DNA of 17,647 nucleotides from Candidatus Pelagibacterales bacterium (GCA_002684605.1 NYVM01000012.1:58435-76081), one strand, 5' to 3'. Positions 1 through 9,160 are shown, counted from the first letter of the stretch. Translations and numbers: made by a program. The notes: generated by a model not told the origin, from the sequence alone.

Positions 1-162
1 ATTTTTAACTCTGAAAATCAAATTATAGAAATCAATTTATATGATGAAAAAGATTTAAACGAAATTACATATAATGACGACTTTACTGATACCAAAGGTA
101 ATAAAAAAACATTATTACAGAATATATTTAAAGGCATAGGTGGAAGCACTTTAACACAATAA
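1..162 (+). CDS. bamE: 3' fragment of a BamE-like (SmpA/OmlA) outer-membrane assembly lipoprotein
   Basis: An open frame runs from base 1 to a TAA at 160-162 and gives 53 C-terminal residues; the start lies outside the window. The tail has an acidic middle stretch, then DTKGNKKTLLQNIFKGIGG. This resembles the C-terminus of alphaproteobacterial BamE proteins, where a (T/P)xGKELxxxQQLxGNxGR-type ending follows the folded domain. BamE is a small periplasm-facing lipoprotein of the BAM complex, which inserts beta-barrel proteins into the outer membrane. The lipobox and most of the SmpA/OmlA domain cannot be seen, so the call rests only on this short tail. The gene converges with hppA across a shared terminator. 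It could instead be an unrelated protein with a similar tail. Confidence 0.5.
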   Translation: MFNSENQIIEINLYDEKDLNEITYNDDFTDTKGNKKTLLQNIFKGIGGSTLTQ

Positions 163-310
163 AAAGCTATTATTTAATCGAAGTGTATTTGAGCAGATTT
201 AATATAGATTTATTAAAATATGGCTGTAAATTAATAAGAAAGTATAGCTTTTATATATTATAATACTTAATATTTAATTATTTTGAATACATTTCTTTTG
301 AAATTTAAAT

Positions 311-344
311 ATAAGCAGAGGAGCTATTAAGCTCCTCTGCTTAT
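311..344. terminator. Strong hairpin terminator between convergent bamE-like gene and hppA, probably bidirectional
   Basis: A perfect 14-bp inverted repeat (arms 311-324 and 331-344, core GCAGAGGAGC) encloses a 6-nt TATTAA loop. On the plus strand the stem is followed by ATTTTTG; on the minus strand it is followed by an AT-rich tract with short T runs. The stem starts 12 bp beyond the hppA stop and is by far the most GC-rich element in the surrounding spacer, so it should terminate both converging transcripts. Apart from this hairpin I see no gene or RNA in 163-310. Confidence 0.85.
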
Positions 345-356
345 ATTTTTGCTACA

Positions 357-2468
357 TTAGTGAGCTAATACTGCTAAAAGCATTAAAGCTACTATATTAG
401 TAATTTTAATCATAGGATTAACTGCAGGACCCGCAGTATCTTTATACGGATCTCCTACGGTATCCCCAGTTACTGCTGCTTTATGAGCTTCAGAACCTTT
501 TCCTCCATGGTTTCCATCTTCAATATACTTCTTTGCATTATCCCATGCACCACCGCCAGCAGTCATAGATAAAGCAACGAATAAACCGGTAACAATTACG
601 CCTAATAACATTGCACCTAATGCAGAGAATGCTGCGGATTTATCACCACCTGTTATATAGAATATAATAAAATAGAAAACTATCGGAGCTAAAACTGGTA
701 ATAAAGAAGGAATAATCATTTCTTTAATAGCAGCTTTAGTAAGGAGATCAACAGCTCTCTCATAATCAGGCTTACCCTTACCTGTCATTATACCTTTAAT
801 TTCTTTAAATTGCCTTCTTACTTCTACAACAACTGATCCAGCAGCTCTGCCTACTGCAGTCATGGACATTGCACCAAATAAATAAGGTAGCAAACCTCCT
901 AATAATAAACCAACAATTATATATGGATTCTTAAGGGAGAAATCTAATGTAACACCAGAGAAATAAGGGAATAGATCAGGGTTAGCACTAAAGTATTCTA
1001 AATCAGAAGTATAGGCTGCAAATAATACTAATGCTCCTAAACCTGCTGATCCAATTGCATATCCTTTTGTTACAGCTTTTGTAGTATTTCCAACAGCATC
1101 TAGTGCATCTGTAGTTTTTCTAACAGACTCATCTAAATTAGCCATTTCTGCAATTCCACCTGCGTTATCAGTAACTGGCCCATAAGCATCTAATGCAACA
1201 ACCATACCTGCTAATGCAAGCATACTTGATACAGCAATAGCAATACCAAATAGACCCGCTAACATATTTGCAATTATAATAGCTGCACATATTAGTATGG
1301 CAGGAATAGCTGTAGCTTCCATTGATATAGCTAAGCCTTGAATTACATTAGTGCCATGTCCGGTTTCTGAAGCAGCAGCAATAGATTTAACTGGTCTATA
1401 ATTAGTTCCTGTATAATACTCAGTTACCCATATTAGGAGACCTGTAAGAACTATACCAACAATTCCACAATATAATAGCTCCATACCTGTAAAAGAGATC
1501 TCATTTACTGTAAATATAGAACCAAAACCAATTACATATTCAATTGCATAATATATGCCTACAAGAGATAAAGCAGCCGATACTATAAAGCCTTTATATA
1601 AGGCTCCCATAATCGAACCACTTTTTCCTAGTTTTACAAAATATGTTCCTATAACAGATGCCAATATACATACACCACCTATAGCTAAAGGAATCATCAT
1701 CATTTTTTCCATCGCTGATCCTACAAAAAATATAGATGCTAATACCATTGTGGCAACCACTGTTACTGCGTACGTTTCAAATAAGTCAGCAGCCATTCCA
1801 GCACAATCACCCACATTATCACCAACATTATCCGCAATAACAGCAGGATTACGAGGGTCATCTTCAGGGATACCTGCTTCAACTTTACCAACCAAATCAG
1901 CACCTACATCAGCTCCTTTAGTAAAAATACCTCCTCCTAATCTAGCAAAAATAGATATTAAAGAAGCTCCAAAACCTAGAGCAACTAAAGGATCAATTAA
2001 TTCTCTACCAGTTGCACCATTACGTAATAATAAATAATATGTTCCTGTAACTGCAAGTAAAGCTAGACCTGCTACAAGCATTCCGGTTACTGCACCAGAC
2101 CTAAAAGCAACACTTAATCCTTGTGCTAATCCTTTACTTGCTGCTTGAGCTGTTCTTACATTTGCTTTAACCGAAACAACCATCCCAATGTAACCAGCTG
2201 CACCAGATAATATTGCACCTGCTGCAAAAGCTAAAGCTACTTTAATACCTAATAAAAAAGCTAACAATGCAAATATTACAATACCTACTATAAAAATAGT
2301 TCGATATTGACGATTTAAATAAGCATATGCGCCTGCTTGAATAGCACCTGAAATTTCTTGCATTTTTTCAGATCCCGTATCTGAACTTATTACTGATTTA
2401 GCAGTAATTAAGCCATAAACTAAGGCTATTGCTCCACAAGCAATAGCAAAATATAAAACTTCAATCAT
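357..2468 (-). CDS. hppA: K+-independent membrane-bound proton-translocating pyrophosphatase
   Basis: This is a 703-residue integral-membrane pump that couples hydrolysis of cytoplasmic pyrophosphate to proton export. Hydrophobic helices run through the whole protein. The catalytic signatures are present: [13 protein letters not shown] (about 185-197), [19 protein letters not shown] (about 203-221), [16 protein letters not shown] (about 427-442) and a C-terminal [12 protein letters not shown]. At 460-469 the motif [10 protein letters not shown] carries Lys464. In this family a Lys here, in place of Ala, replaces the K+ ion and marks the K+-independent H+-pumping subfamily. The frame stays open upstream to an ATG at 2541-2543. 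I chose the ATG at 2466-2468 because the protein then begins [14 protein letters not shown], as family members do, and CGGGA lies 9 nt upstream. It is the last gene of the minus-strand block. Confidence 0.96.
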   Translation of the reverse strand: MIEVLYFAIACGAIALVYGLITAKSVISSDTGSEKMQEISGAIQAGAYAYLNRQYRTIFIVGIVIFALLAFLLGIKVALAFAAGAILSGAAGYIGMVVSVKANVRTAQAASKGLAQGLSVAFRSGAVTGMLVAGLALLAVTGTYYLLLRNGATGRELIDPLVALGFGASLISIFARLGGGIFTKGADVGADLVGKVEAGIPEDDPRNPAVIADNVGDNVGDCAGMAADLFETYAVTVVATMVLASIFFVGSAMEKMMMIPLAIGGVCILASVIGTYFVKLGKSGSIMGALYKGFIVSAALSLVGIYYAIEYVIGFGSIFTVNEISFTGMELLYCGIVGIVLTGLLIWVTEYYTGTNYRPVKSIAAASETGHGTNVIQGLAISMEATAIPAILICAAIIIANMLAGLFGIAIAVSSMLALAGMVVALDAYGPVTDNAGGIAEMANLDESVRKTTDALDAVGNTTKAVTKGYAIGSAGLGALVLFAAYTSDLEYFSANPDLFPYFSGVTLDFSLKNPYIIVGLLLGGLLPYLFGAMSMTAVGRAAGSVVVEVRRQFKEIKGIMTGKGKPDYERAVDLLTKAAIKEMIIPSLLPVLAPIVFYFIIFYITGGDKSAAFSALGAMLLGVIVTGLFVALSMTAGGGAWDNAKKYIEDGNHGGKGSEAHKAAVTGDTVGDPYKDTAGPAVNPMIKITNIVALMLLAVLAH

Positions 2469-2477
2469 AATAATTAA

Positions 2478-2482
2478 TCCCG
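2478..2482 (-). promoter_or_regulatory. Ribosome binding site that decides the hppA start
   Basis: The minus strand reads CGGGA here, 9 nt before the ATG at 2466-2468. No comparable site precedes the in-frame ATG at 2541-2543, which would add 25 residues not typical of the family. Confidence 0.55.
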
Positions 2483-2574
2483 TTATTTTTGTAAAAATCA
2501 ATAATCTATAAAATAGTCGGTAACATGCCAGAGGTGAGCGCATAGTGCAACATTCTATGTAAAAAATATATTAT

Positions 2575-3525
2575 TTAAAAATGTTTATAGCCCGTAGGTT
2601 TTTCTGAAGTATCTAGTAACTTATTATTAAATGAAAATAACCTTAGCCCTTCACTATCTACAATTTTACCAATTATTGCTGAATTATTATCAATCTTATT
2701 CATATCTTTAGGGTCAATTGTATACAACAATTCATAATCATCTCCTCCCGTAATTAAAGAGATATGATCATAAATATTTGAAGAAATATAATTTTGAGAT
2801 CCTTTAGAAAAAGGAATATCTCTAATATATACTTCTGCTCCTACATTACTATTTTTACAAATATGATTTAAATCAGCTAACAAACCATCAGAAATATCAA
2901 TTATTGATGTAGCATAATTAACAATTTTTTTTCCAATATCTATTCTTGGATTAGGTATTAAAAACTTATTTATTAGAGACTTATCTTCATTAAAATTATA
3001 TTGCATATTATTCTTTTGAAGTAATTGTAAACCTATAAATGAATCTCCTATCTCTCCTGATACTACAATCAAGTCTCCTTTTTTTGCTCCATTCCTTCCC
3101 GACTTTATCCCCCCGTTATCTCCTAAAGCTGTAATAGTAAAGATAAGTGGACCAGAGTATGATGTAGTATCTCCTCCAGCTAGAAAAATATCATACTCTA
3201 TTAAAGCTTTTCTAAAACCATCAGCAATTTTATTTAAATCCTTATTTTTAAAACTACTAGGAACATTAATAGATGAAAAAATACTTAAAGGTGTTGCACC
3301 AAAAGTAGCTAAATCTGAAAGAGCTCTCAATACAGACCTTCTCGCTTGAATATCAATATCTGTTCCAAGAGGAATATGAACACCCTCAATAGAGGAATCT
3401 ACACTGATCACAGCATTATTAATATTTGTAAATAATGCACAGTCATCGGATAGTTCTCGTGCTTCTTTTTTGCCAAAAGAAAGGGGGCGAAGTTTATTTT
3501 TTATAAAACTAAACTCATTTTCCAT
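2575..3525 (-). CDS. thiL: Thiamine-monophosphate kinase ThiL
   Basis: The 316-residue protein phosphorylates thiamine monophosphate with ATP to give thiamine diphosphate, the last step of cofactor formation. It has the AIR-synthase/ThiL fold. Visible landmarks are the N-terminal SDDCALF (about 26-32, family form GDDAA), SVDSSIEGVH (41-50, family form DxxxEGVHF), RALSDLATFGATP (67-79), GGDTT (117-121) and a later DISDGL metal/phosphate-binding motif. AAGGTG on the minus strand, 9 nt upstream, supports the ATG at 3523-3525. It follows nusB after 30 bp, and nusB-thiL adjacency is common in Proteobacteria. The 106-bp gap to hppA is the largest inside this block. Confidence 0.93.
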   Translation of the reverse strand: MENEFSFIKNKLRPLSFGKKEARELSDDCALFTNINNAVISVDSSIEGVHIPLGTDIDIQARRSVLRALSDLATFGATPLSIFSSINVPSSFKNKDLNKIADGFRKALIEYDIFLAGGDTTSYSGPLIFTITALGDNGGIKSGRNGAKKGDLIVVSGEIGDSFIGLQLLQKNNMQYNFNEDKSLINKFLIPNPRIDIGKKIVNYATSIIDISDGLLADLNHICKNSNVGAEVYIRDIPFSKGSQNYISSNIYDHISLITGGDDYELLYTIDPKDMNKIDNNSAIIGKIVDSEGLRLFSFNNKLLDTSEKPTGYKHF

Positions 3526-3555
3526 ATAATTAGCACCTTAAAAATTGAACAAAAA

Positions 3556-4035
3556 CTATTTTTCATCTCTATATTTAAGTGAAACTTTATCTAAAACCCC
3601 ATTAACAAAATTAACTTCAGATTTATTAAAAAAACTTGAAGCGATATTAGTATATTCATTTATTACTACTTTAGAAGGTATGCTTGCATGATTCTTAAAT
3701 TCTATATAAGCACATCTTAATATATTAGTAATTGTTGGATCCATTCTTTCCATAGACCAATTACTTTCTAGGAAGCTTGATAAAGAAACATCTATTACAT
3801 CTTTATTACTAAAAACACTATTGACTAATGTAAGAAACCAGTTTTTATCTATTTTTAAATCTTTAAACTCTTCCATATTATTATTTATATTTTCAATAGT
3901 TTGGTAAATTTCAGATATATCCATATCATTTATAGTGTCTAATTCTTCTAATTTCATTTTTTTATTAAAACCAAACTGAAAAAGTGTTTGTACAGCTGCT
4001 AATCTTGACAATGATTTATTAGAATTTATATTCAT
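3556..4035 (-). CDS. nusB: Transcription antitermination factor NusB
   Basis: This 159-residue all-helical RNA-binding protein pairs with NusE (ribosomal S10) at boxA to keep RNA polymerase elongating through rRNA operons. The NusB signature is at the N-terminus, where SRLAAVQTLFQFGF matches the family's RxxAxQxLYQ. The C-terminus has the expected IPSKVVINEYTNIASSFF segment followed by FVNGVLDKV. Its length is typical. Its ATG overlaps the ribH stop in an ATGA arrangement (4032-4035), which implies translational coupling. The ribH-nusB pair is widespread in Proteobacteria. Confidence 0.94.
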   Translation of the reverse strand: MNINSNKSLSRLAAVQTLFQFGFNKKMKLEELDTINDMDISEIYQTIENINNNMEEFKDLKIDKNWFLTLVNSVFSNKDVIDVSLSSFLESNWSMERMDPTITNILRCAYIEFKNHASIPSKVVINEYTNIASSFFNKSEVNFVNGVLDKVSLKYRDEK

Positions 4036-4466
4036 TTATCTTTGCCTTTGAGGACTTCCATCATCCTTATGCATGCTAAAGCTGCAGCTTTACCTTTATT
4101 TAAACCGTTAGGATTAGATCTAACTAATGCTTGCTCTCTAGTCTCACAAGTTAAAATACCATAGCCAATAGGCAAACCTTCTAATGATAATTGCATAAGT
4201 GCCCTTGAAGACTCAGTGCATACATAATCATAGTGGGAGGTTTCTCCACGAATGACACAGCCTAGGGCTATATAGCCAATATACTTATTAATTTTTGATT
4301 TATGTGCTATTGCGGCAGGAACCTCAAATGCACCTGGTACCTCTATAATATCATAACCAAATCCATAAGATTTAACTGTTTCTATACATTCTTTTTCTAG
4401 AGACGCTGAAATGTCAGAGTAAAATCTAGATGTAACAATTAAAATATTTTTACTTTCCATGTCCAT
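4032..4466 (-). CDS. ribH: 6,7-dimethyl-8-ribityllumazine synthase
   Basis: The 144-residue enzyme condenses 5-amino-6-ribitylamino-uracil with 3,4-dihydroxy-2-butanone 4-phosphate, the penultimate step to riboflavin. Family members form pentamers or 60-mer capsids. Landmarks are the N-terminal SRFY with the ring-stacking aromatic (13-16), PGAFEVP (44-50), ALGCVIRGETSHYDYV (67-82) with the catalytic His78, GILT (103-106), and R116 followed by LNKG (122-125), which bind phosphate. It begins at the ATG 4464-4466, whose last base overlaps the stop of the preceding ribB gene (TAATG). A second ATG two codons in is possible. Both neighbours overlap it, so expression is probably coupled. Confidence 0.96.
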   Translation of the reverse strand: MDMESKNILIVTSRFYSDISASLEKECIETVKSYGFGYDIIEVPGAFEVPAAIAHKSKINKYIGYIALGCVIRGETSHYDYVCTESSRALMQLSLEGLPIGYGILTCETREQALVRSNPNGLNKGKAAALACIRMMEVLKGKDK

Positions 4467-5602
4467 TAAGATTTTAAGTTTCTTTGAGTGATTACTTTAA
4501 TATTAAAACCTTCGAGGCCTACTAATTCTCTTTTAGATTTACTTAGTAAAACCATTTCTTTTACACCTTGATCTCTAATTATTTGAGCTCCTATTCCATT
4601 TTCTCTAATTTTATCCTCTTCATTCCAAGCATCATTTCCATCTATATATTTAGATAGCGCATGAGAAGAATCGTCATAATTTATTACAACTATTAATCCT
4701 GAACCCTTTTTATTTATTTCAGACATAGATTCATCAAGAGATATAAAATTTTTATTTCCTTTATCTCCTATAACACCATCAAAAGCATCATTCACAAAAT
4801 TAGAAACATGCACTCTAACTAAAACAGGAGAACTTTCACTTACTTTTCCTTTTACTAATGCTAAATGTTCTGGACCACTTTCATTAACAGTATTTTTATA
4901 AGAAAAAATATTCCATTTTCCATATTTTTTTGTATTTAACACATTATTATTTTTTCTTTTAATAATTGGGTCATTATTAACTCTATAACGTATCAAATCA
5001 GATATAGAACCAATTTTTAAATTATGTTTCTTACAGAAAGGTATTAAATCTTTTAATCTTGCCATCGTTCCATCATTTTTCATGATTTCACAAATTACAG
5101 CAGTAGGATTCAAACCTGCTATTCGAGAAATATCTACTGCAGCTTCTGTATGGCCTGCTCTAACTAAAACACCTCCATCACGTGCCATTAAAGGAAAAAC
5201 ATGTCCTGGAGTGCTAATATTTGAAGGTCCTGAGCTTTTATCTATAGCTACTTGTATAGTTTTAGCCCTATCTGCTGCAGAAATACCAGTAGTAACGTCC
5301 TTTGTTGATTCTATAGAAACTGTAAAAGCCGTATCAAGTTTACTTGTATTTCTTTTCTTCATAGGAGTTAATTCTAATTCTTCTATCCTATTTTTTGTCA
5401 TAGATAGACAAATAAGACCACGACCATATGTAGCCATAAAATTAATTGCATCAGGTGTTGCCATTTGTGCTGGAATAATTAGGTCCCCCTCATTCTCTCT
5501 ATCTTCATTATCAACAAGAACGTACATCCTTCCGTTTCTCGCTTCATCAACTATTTCTTCAATGGAAGATAAAAAATTATTTAATTTATTTATTTCACTC
5601 AA
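4466..5602 (-). CDS. ribB: 3,4-dihydroxy-2-butanone 4-phosphate synthase fused to a non-catalytic RibA-like (RibX) domain
   Basis: Residues 1-208 form a complete RibB domain that converts ribulose 5-phosphate to the four-carbon precursor of riboflavin. It has DNEDRENEGD (31-40) with the Mg2+-binding acidic residues, Cys65, TPGH (131-134) and HTEA (151-154). Residues about 215-378 align in outline with GTP cyclohydrolase II: VRVH at 262-265 and a C-terminal NGIGAQIIRDQGVKEM. The zinc cysteines (family C-x-x-GD...RCDC) and the RGIGL motif are missing, so this half cannot be an active RibA. Such RibBX proteins are known in Proteobacteria, with RibX of unsettled function. Riboflavin synthesis would therefore need a ribA elsewhere. 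The start codon is TTG (5600-5602), 1 nt after the ribE stop; no ATG precedes the conserved SSIEEIVDEAR segment. Confidence 0.93.
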   Translation of the reverse strand: MSEINKLNNFLSSIEEIVDEARNGRMYVLVDNEDRENEGDLIIPAQMATPDAINFMATYGRGLICLSMTKNRIEELELTPMKKRNTSKLDTAFTVSIESTKDVTTGISAADRAKTIQVAIDKSSGPSNISTPGHVFPLMARDGGVLVRAGHTEAAVDISRIAGLNPTAVICEIMKNDGTMARLKDLIPFCKKHNLKIGSISDLIRYRVNNDPIIKRKNNNVLNTKKYGKWNIFSYKNTVNESGPEHLALVKGKVSESSPVLVRVHVSNFVNDAFDGVIGDKGNKNFISLDESMSEINKKGSGLIVVINYDDSSHALSKYIDGNDAWNEEDKIRENGIGAQIIRDQGVKEMVLLSKSKRELVGLEGFNIKVITQRNLKS

Positions 5603-5603
5603 A

Positions 5604-6206
5604 TTATTTCTCTTTTATATAATATTTTGTAGCATTTACAGCATAACGTGCAATTGTATCAACTTCTATATTTACTAAATCTTTTTCATTCAAATTTCCT
5701 AAAGTAGTGTTTTTGAAAGTATGCGATATTACATTTACACTAAATGAGCTTTTATTAACTTCATTTATAGTTAATGACACACCATCTATTGATATGGATC
5801 CTTTTTTTGCAATATAAGGCCTTACATCTTTAGAAGACTTGAAATCTAATCTTACAGAACCTTTAATATTTTTCTTACTTTTTAATACTGTAACAGCATC
5901 TACATGTCCACTTACAAGATGTCCCCCAATTTGATCTCCTAGTAATAATGACTTTTCAATATTTATTTTAGTTCCTTTAGTCCAAAATTTAGCTGCTGTT
6001 ACAGAAAGAGTTTCTTTAGACAACTCGACATTAAAAATATCATTTTGAATACTTAATACAGTAAGGCATACTCCTCCACAACAAATAGAGTCTCCTATAT
6101 TAATTTTATTTAGTTTTAGTGATGTTTTTATACTTAAGTTAAGATCTCCATTACTAGAATTTAAACTAGTAATTTGACCTATATCTCTAATAATACCAGT
6201 AAACAT
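5604..6206 (-). CDS. ribE: Riboflavin synthase, alpha-chain type
   Basis: The 200-residue enzyme dismutates two molecules of 6,7-dimethyl-8-ribityllumazine to riboflavin and the pyrimidine that RibH reuses. The two lumazine-binding beta-barrel repeats are evident. The first begins MFTGIIRDIG and contains GDSICCGGVCLTV (38-50). The second contains GGHLVSGHVD (94-103) and GSISIDGVSLT (136-146). The frame extends four codons upstream to a TTG, but TTGGAGT, an SD-like site, occupies that very position (6212-6218). The MFTGII start at 6204-6206 is also the universal family start. The stop is 1 nt from the TTG start of ribB. Confidence 0.96.
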   Translation of the reverse strand: MFTGIIRDIGQITSLNSSNGDLNLSIKTSLKLNKINIGDSICCGGVCLTVLSIQNDIFNVELSKETLSVTAAKFWTKGTKINIEKSLLLGDQIGGHLVSGHVDAVTVLKSKKNIKGSVRLDFKSSKDVRPYIAKKGSISIDGVSLTINEVNKSSFSVNVISHTFKNTTLGNLNEKDLVNIEVDTIARYAVNATKYYIKEK

Positions 6207-6237
6207 AATATACTCCAAATTAACATAATATAATATG

Positions 6238-7335
6238 CTAACTAACTAGACTCCATTCTTCTAATATATCATCATCTAAAACTCTAATTTTAATTAAGCC
6301 ATAACGTTTAGCTAATTCTAGATTATCAATATTATATGAAGCAATTCCAGAAAGACCATCTCCTCCTATAAAAATACCACTTCTATATAAAAAAACTTTA
6401 TCGATCAAACTATTTGCAATTAATGATGCAGAAATTTCACTTCCTCCTTCCACTAATACCTTATTAAAACCTTTTTCTGATAAACTATTTAAACCTTTTA
6501 TAAGGTTAAGCTTATTTTTTACTTTTTCTAATTCAATAAGTTCAACACCCATATCTAATAATATTTTCTTCTTTGGAGAATTAATATTTTTTTCAGTCCA
6601 GATTATAGTAGGAATCTTATTAAGGTTTTTTAGAACTTTTGACTCAAGCGGTATAGATAGAGAGCTGTCAACTATTACTCTAACAGGCGAATATTTTTCT
6701 AAACCTTTAATTCTACAATTTAATTTTGGGTCATCCTTTAATACAGTATTTATACCTACTAATATAACATCATGATTTGCCCTTAAACTATGACCATGCA
6801 TTCTAGATAATTCTCCAGTTATCCATTTACTTTTTCCAGTAACTGTTGCTATCTTTCCATCTAAGCTACTAGCTATTTTTAAACTTACTAAAGGGCGATT
6901 ATATTTTAATCTATAAATAAAACCTGCATTTATATCTAAAGCTATTTCTTTTAATAACCCTAAAGAAACTTTTATTCCTGCTTTTTTAAATAATTTTACG
7001 CCTTTACCATTAGTTCTTATATCTGGGTCTAAAGTAGCTATAATTACATGTTTTATTCCTGCATTAATTAATAACTCGGCACAAGAGGGCGACGTATCCG
7101 AGTGAGCACATGGCTCTAATGTTACTATTGCAGTCCCACCTTTAGCACTAGCAGTTAGAGATTTTAATGCATTCATTTCTGCGTGCGGCCTACCTTTATC
7201 AGATGTTCTTCCCATACCAATTAGATTGTTTGATCTATCAAGTATAAAACATCCAACACTAGGATTTGGAGAACAACGACCAAGACCTCTTTTTGCAAGA
7301 GATAATGCACTTCTCATAGCTACTTCTATTTGCAT
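6238..7335 (-). CDS. ribD: Bifunctional diaminohydroxyphosphoribosylaminopyrimidine deaminase / 5-amino-6-(5-phosphoribosylamino)uracil reductase
   Basis: The 365-residue two-domain enzyme performs the second and third steps after GTP opening in riboflavin synthesis. The N-terminal cytidine-deaminase-like zinc domain shows HAEMNAL (His51, Glu53) and PCAHSDTSPSC (Cys76, Cys85), giving all three zinc ligands and the proton-shuttling Glu. The residues between the cysteines differ from the common GRTPPC form. The C-terminal NADPH-dependent reductase domain (about 147-365) contains RPLVSLKIASSLDGKIA and VEGGSEISASLI. It lies 20 bp downstream of nrdR, an association frequent in Proteobacteria. No FMN riboswitch is visible, and the short gap leaves no room for one. 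Confidence 0.95.
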   Translation of the reverse strand: MQIEVAMRSALSLAKRGLGRCSPNPSVGCFILDRSNNLIGMGRTSDKGRPHAEMNALKSLTASAKGGTAIVTLEPCAHSDTSPSCAELLINAGIKHVIIATLDPDIRTNGKGVKLFKKAGIKVSLGLLKEIALDINAGFIYRLKYNRPLVSLKIASSLDGKIATVTGKSKWITGELSRMHGHSLRANHDVILVGINTVLKDDPKLNCRIKGLEKYSPVRVIVDSSLSIPLESKVLKNLNKIPTIIWTEKNINSPKKKILLDMGVELIELEKVKNKLNLIKGLNSLSEKGFNKVLVEGGSEISASLIANSLIDKVFLYRSGIFIGGDGLSGIASYNIDNLELAKRYGLIKIRVLDDDILEEWSLVS

Positions 7336-7355
7336 ATCTCTTTATTCCTTTATGA

Positions 7356-7820
7356 TTATTTTTTTGGAACATCTTCGCTAAGTCCTCCGATAAATTTCTC
7401 AAAATCCCTAGCTTCTCTAAAGTTTCTATAAACACTTGCAAACCTAACGTAGGCCACTTGATCAATTTCGGAAAGAGTATCCATTACTAATTCACCTATA
7501 TCACTACTTTGTATTTCACTATCTCCAGAAGATTCTAGTCTTCTGACCAAGCCTGTGATCATTTTTTCAATTCTTTCATCCTCTAATGGCCTTTTTCGAA
7601 AAGCAATCATAATCGAACGAGCTAACTTGTCTCTATCAAATTCTACTTTTTTTCCATCCCTCTTTTTAACCATAAGGTCTCTTAGCTGAACTCTTTCAAA
7701 AGTTGTGAAACGAGCAGCACATTGAGGACAGGACCTTCTCCTTCTTATTACAGAACTATCTTCTGTAGGACGAGAATCTTTTACTTGAGTATCTTCATAA
7801 TTACAATAAGGACATCTCAT
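7356..7820 (-). CDS. nrdR: Ribonucleotide reductase regulator NrdR
   Basis: The 154-residue repressor binds NrdR boxes upstream of ribonucleotide reductase genes when dATP levels are high. The N-terminal zinc ribbon is MRCPYC...CPQC, with Cys3, Cys6, Cys31 and Cys34 and the basic IRRRR just before the third cysteine for DNA contact. An ATP-cone nucleotide-sensing domain follows from about residue 49 ([16 protein letters not shown]) to about 139. Its length is standard. An AAAGGA site lies about 9 nt upstream of the ATG at 7818-7820. It sits between glyA (29-bp gap) and ribD (20-bp gap). No ribonucleotide reductase gene is in the window, so its targets are elsewhere. Confidence 0.97.
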   Translation of the reverse strand: MRCPYCNYEDTQVKDSRPTEDSSVIRRRRSCPQCAARFTTFERVQLRDLMVKKRDGKKVEFDRDKLARSIMIAFRKRPLEDERIEKMITGLVRRLESSGDSEIQSSDIGELVMDTLSEIDQVAYVRFASVYRNFREARDFEKFIGGLSEDVPKK

Positions 7821-7849
7821 AAATTTTTCCTTTACTATTTTAATACATA

Positions 7850-9160
7850 TTACTTATATCTTATAGAAGAATAAAGAGGAAAATCTTTACATATGCTAAT
7901 TACATCTTTTTTTACTTCAGCTTCAATAGTACTTATATTGTCTTTATCATGGGAAAGACCCTTTAATATTTTACCAATTAACTGACCAATTTTTAACATT
8001 TCTTTTTCTTTGAAGCCTCTAGAAGTAACAGCAGGTGTACCTATTCTTAATCCAGAGGTAATAAAAGGCTTTTCTTCATCAAAAGGTACAGCATTTTTAT
8101 TACAAGTAATCCCTGCTCTATCTAAACTTTCTTCTGATACCTTTCCAGTTAGTTTAATAGGGCGCAAATCGCATAAAATTACATGACTATCTGTTCCTCC
8201 CGAAACAATATTAACCCCTTGTTTTTCTAATTCTGATGATAAAGTTTTTGCATTTAAAATAATTTGTTTAATATATTTTTTAAAATCAGGTTTTAATGCC
8301 TCTCCAAATGCAGCAGCTTTAGCTGCTATAACATGCATTAATGGTCCACCTTGAATACCTGGAAATATGGCTTTATCAAATAGTTTTCCTAGATCCTCAT
8401 CATTAGATAATATCATTCCACCTCGAGGACCTCTTAATGTTTTATGAGTTGTTGTTGTTGCAACATGTGCATATTGTAAGGGGTTAGGATATTCACCAGC
8501 AGCAATTAAACCAGAATAATGAGCGATATCTGCTAAAAAATAAGCACCTACTTTATCAGCAATACTTCTGATTTTCTTAAAATCTATATGCCTAGAATAA
8601 GCTGAAGCACCTGCAATTATTAACTTAGGATTATGCTGTACTGCTAAAGATTCTAATTCATCATAATCTATAAGACCATTATCTTCATTGACTCCATATT
8701 GAACAGAATCAAACCATTTCCCCGACTGATTTGGTTTTGCTCCATGAGTTAAATGACCTCCAGAAGCTAGCGACATACCTAAAATGGTATCACCAGGGTT
8801 TAATAGAGCCATAAATACTGCTTGATTAGCCTGCGAACCTGAATTTGGCTGAACATTTGCCCATTTAGAAGAAAATAGTTTACATGCCCTTTCTATAGCA
8901 AGCTCCTCCGCCTTATCGACAAATTCACATCCTCCATAATACCTTTTTCCTGGATAACCTTCTGCATATTTATTTGTTAATACTGAGCCTTGTATGTCCA
9001 AAACTGTCTGACTAACAAAATTTTCAGAAGCTATCAATTCTATAGAGTTTTGCTGTCTATTTAACTCATTTTGCATTGCATTTAATAATTCTTCATCCTG
9101 GCAATCTTTAATATCAGTATCATTATTATTTAATTCTGATGAAGTATTAACTATATTCAT
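7850..9160 (-). CDS. glyA: Serine hydroxymethyltransferase
   Basis: The 436-residue PLP enzyme interconverts serine plus tetrahydrofolate with glycine plus 5,10-methylene-tetrahydrofolate, the main source of one-carbon units. Landmarks are [11 protein letters not shown] (40-50), [13 protein letters not shown] (65-77), SGGHLTHG (133-140), [12 protein letters not shown] (211-222) and the PLP lysine Lys240 in [11 protein letters not shown]. The N-terminus before the conserved region is roughly a dozen residues longer than usual and Asn/Asp-rich, but AAAGGA 7 nt before the ATG at 9158-9160 supports this start. It lies 20 bp after rpiB and 29 bp before nrdR. The gap is too small for a glycine riboswitch. 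Confidence 0.97.
   Translation of the reverse strand: MNIVNTSSELNNNDTDIKDCQDEELLNAMQNELNRQQNSIELIASENFVSQTVLDIQGSVLTNKYAEGYPGKRYYGGCEFVDKAEELAIERACKLFSSKWANVQPNSGSQANQAVFMALLNPGDTILGMSLASGGHLTHGAKPNQSGKWFDSVQYGVNEDNGLIDYDELESLAVQHNPKLIIAGASAYSRHIDFKKIRSIADKVGAYFLADIAHYSGLIAAGEYPNPLQYAHVATTTTHKTLRGPRGGMILSNDEDLGKLFDKAIFPGIQGGPLMHVIAAKAAAFGEALKPDFKKYIKQIILNAKTLSSELEKQGVNIVSGGTDSHVILCDLRPIKLTGKVSEESLDRAGITCNKNAVPFDEEKPFITSGLRIGTPAVTSRGFKEKEMLKIGQLIGKILKGLSHDKDNISTIEAEVKKDVISICKDFPLYSSIRYK

Noticed and set aside
162..252. AAAAGCTAT / ATAGCTTTT inverted repeat flanking about 73 bp downstream of the bamE-like gene
   Set aside because: Short arms, a long AT-rich loop and no further pairing; likely chance, and the hairpin at 311-344 explains termination.
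1555..2037. 160-codon plus-strand open frame opposite hppA
   Set aside because: It is antisense to a strongly conserved gene, with low-complexity composition and no recognisable domain.
2469..2543. In-frame 25-codon extension of hppA from an upstream ATG
   Set aside because: No ribosome binding site precedes it, the added residues are not typical of the family, and CGGGA precedes the internal ATG at the right distance.
4466..5112. Functional GTP cyclohydrolase II in the C-terminal half of ribB
   Set aside because: The zinc-binding cysteines and the RGIGL motif are absent.
5082..5678. 198-codon plus-strand open frame opposite ribB/ribE
   Set aside because: It is antisense to two conserved riboflavin genes and shows no domain.
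7336..7355. FMN riboswitch before ribD
   Set aside because: The gap to nrdR is only 20 bp and the other riboflavin genes abut or overlap, so there is no space for one.
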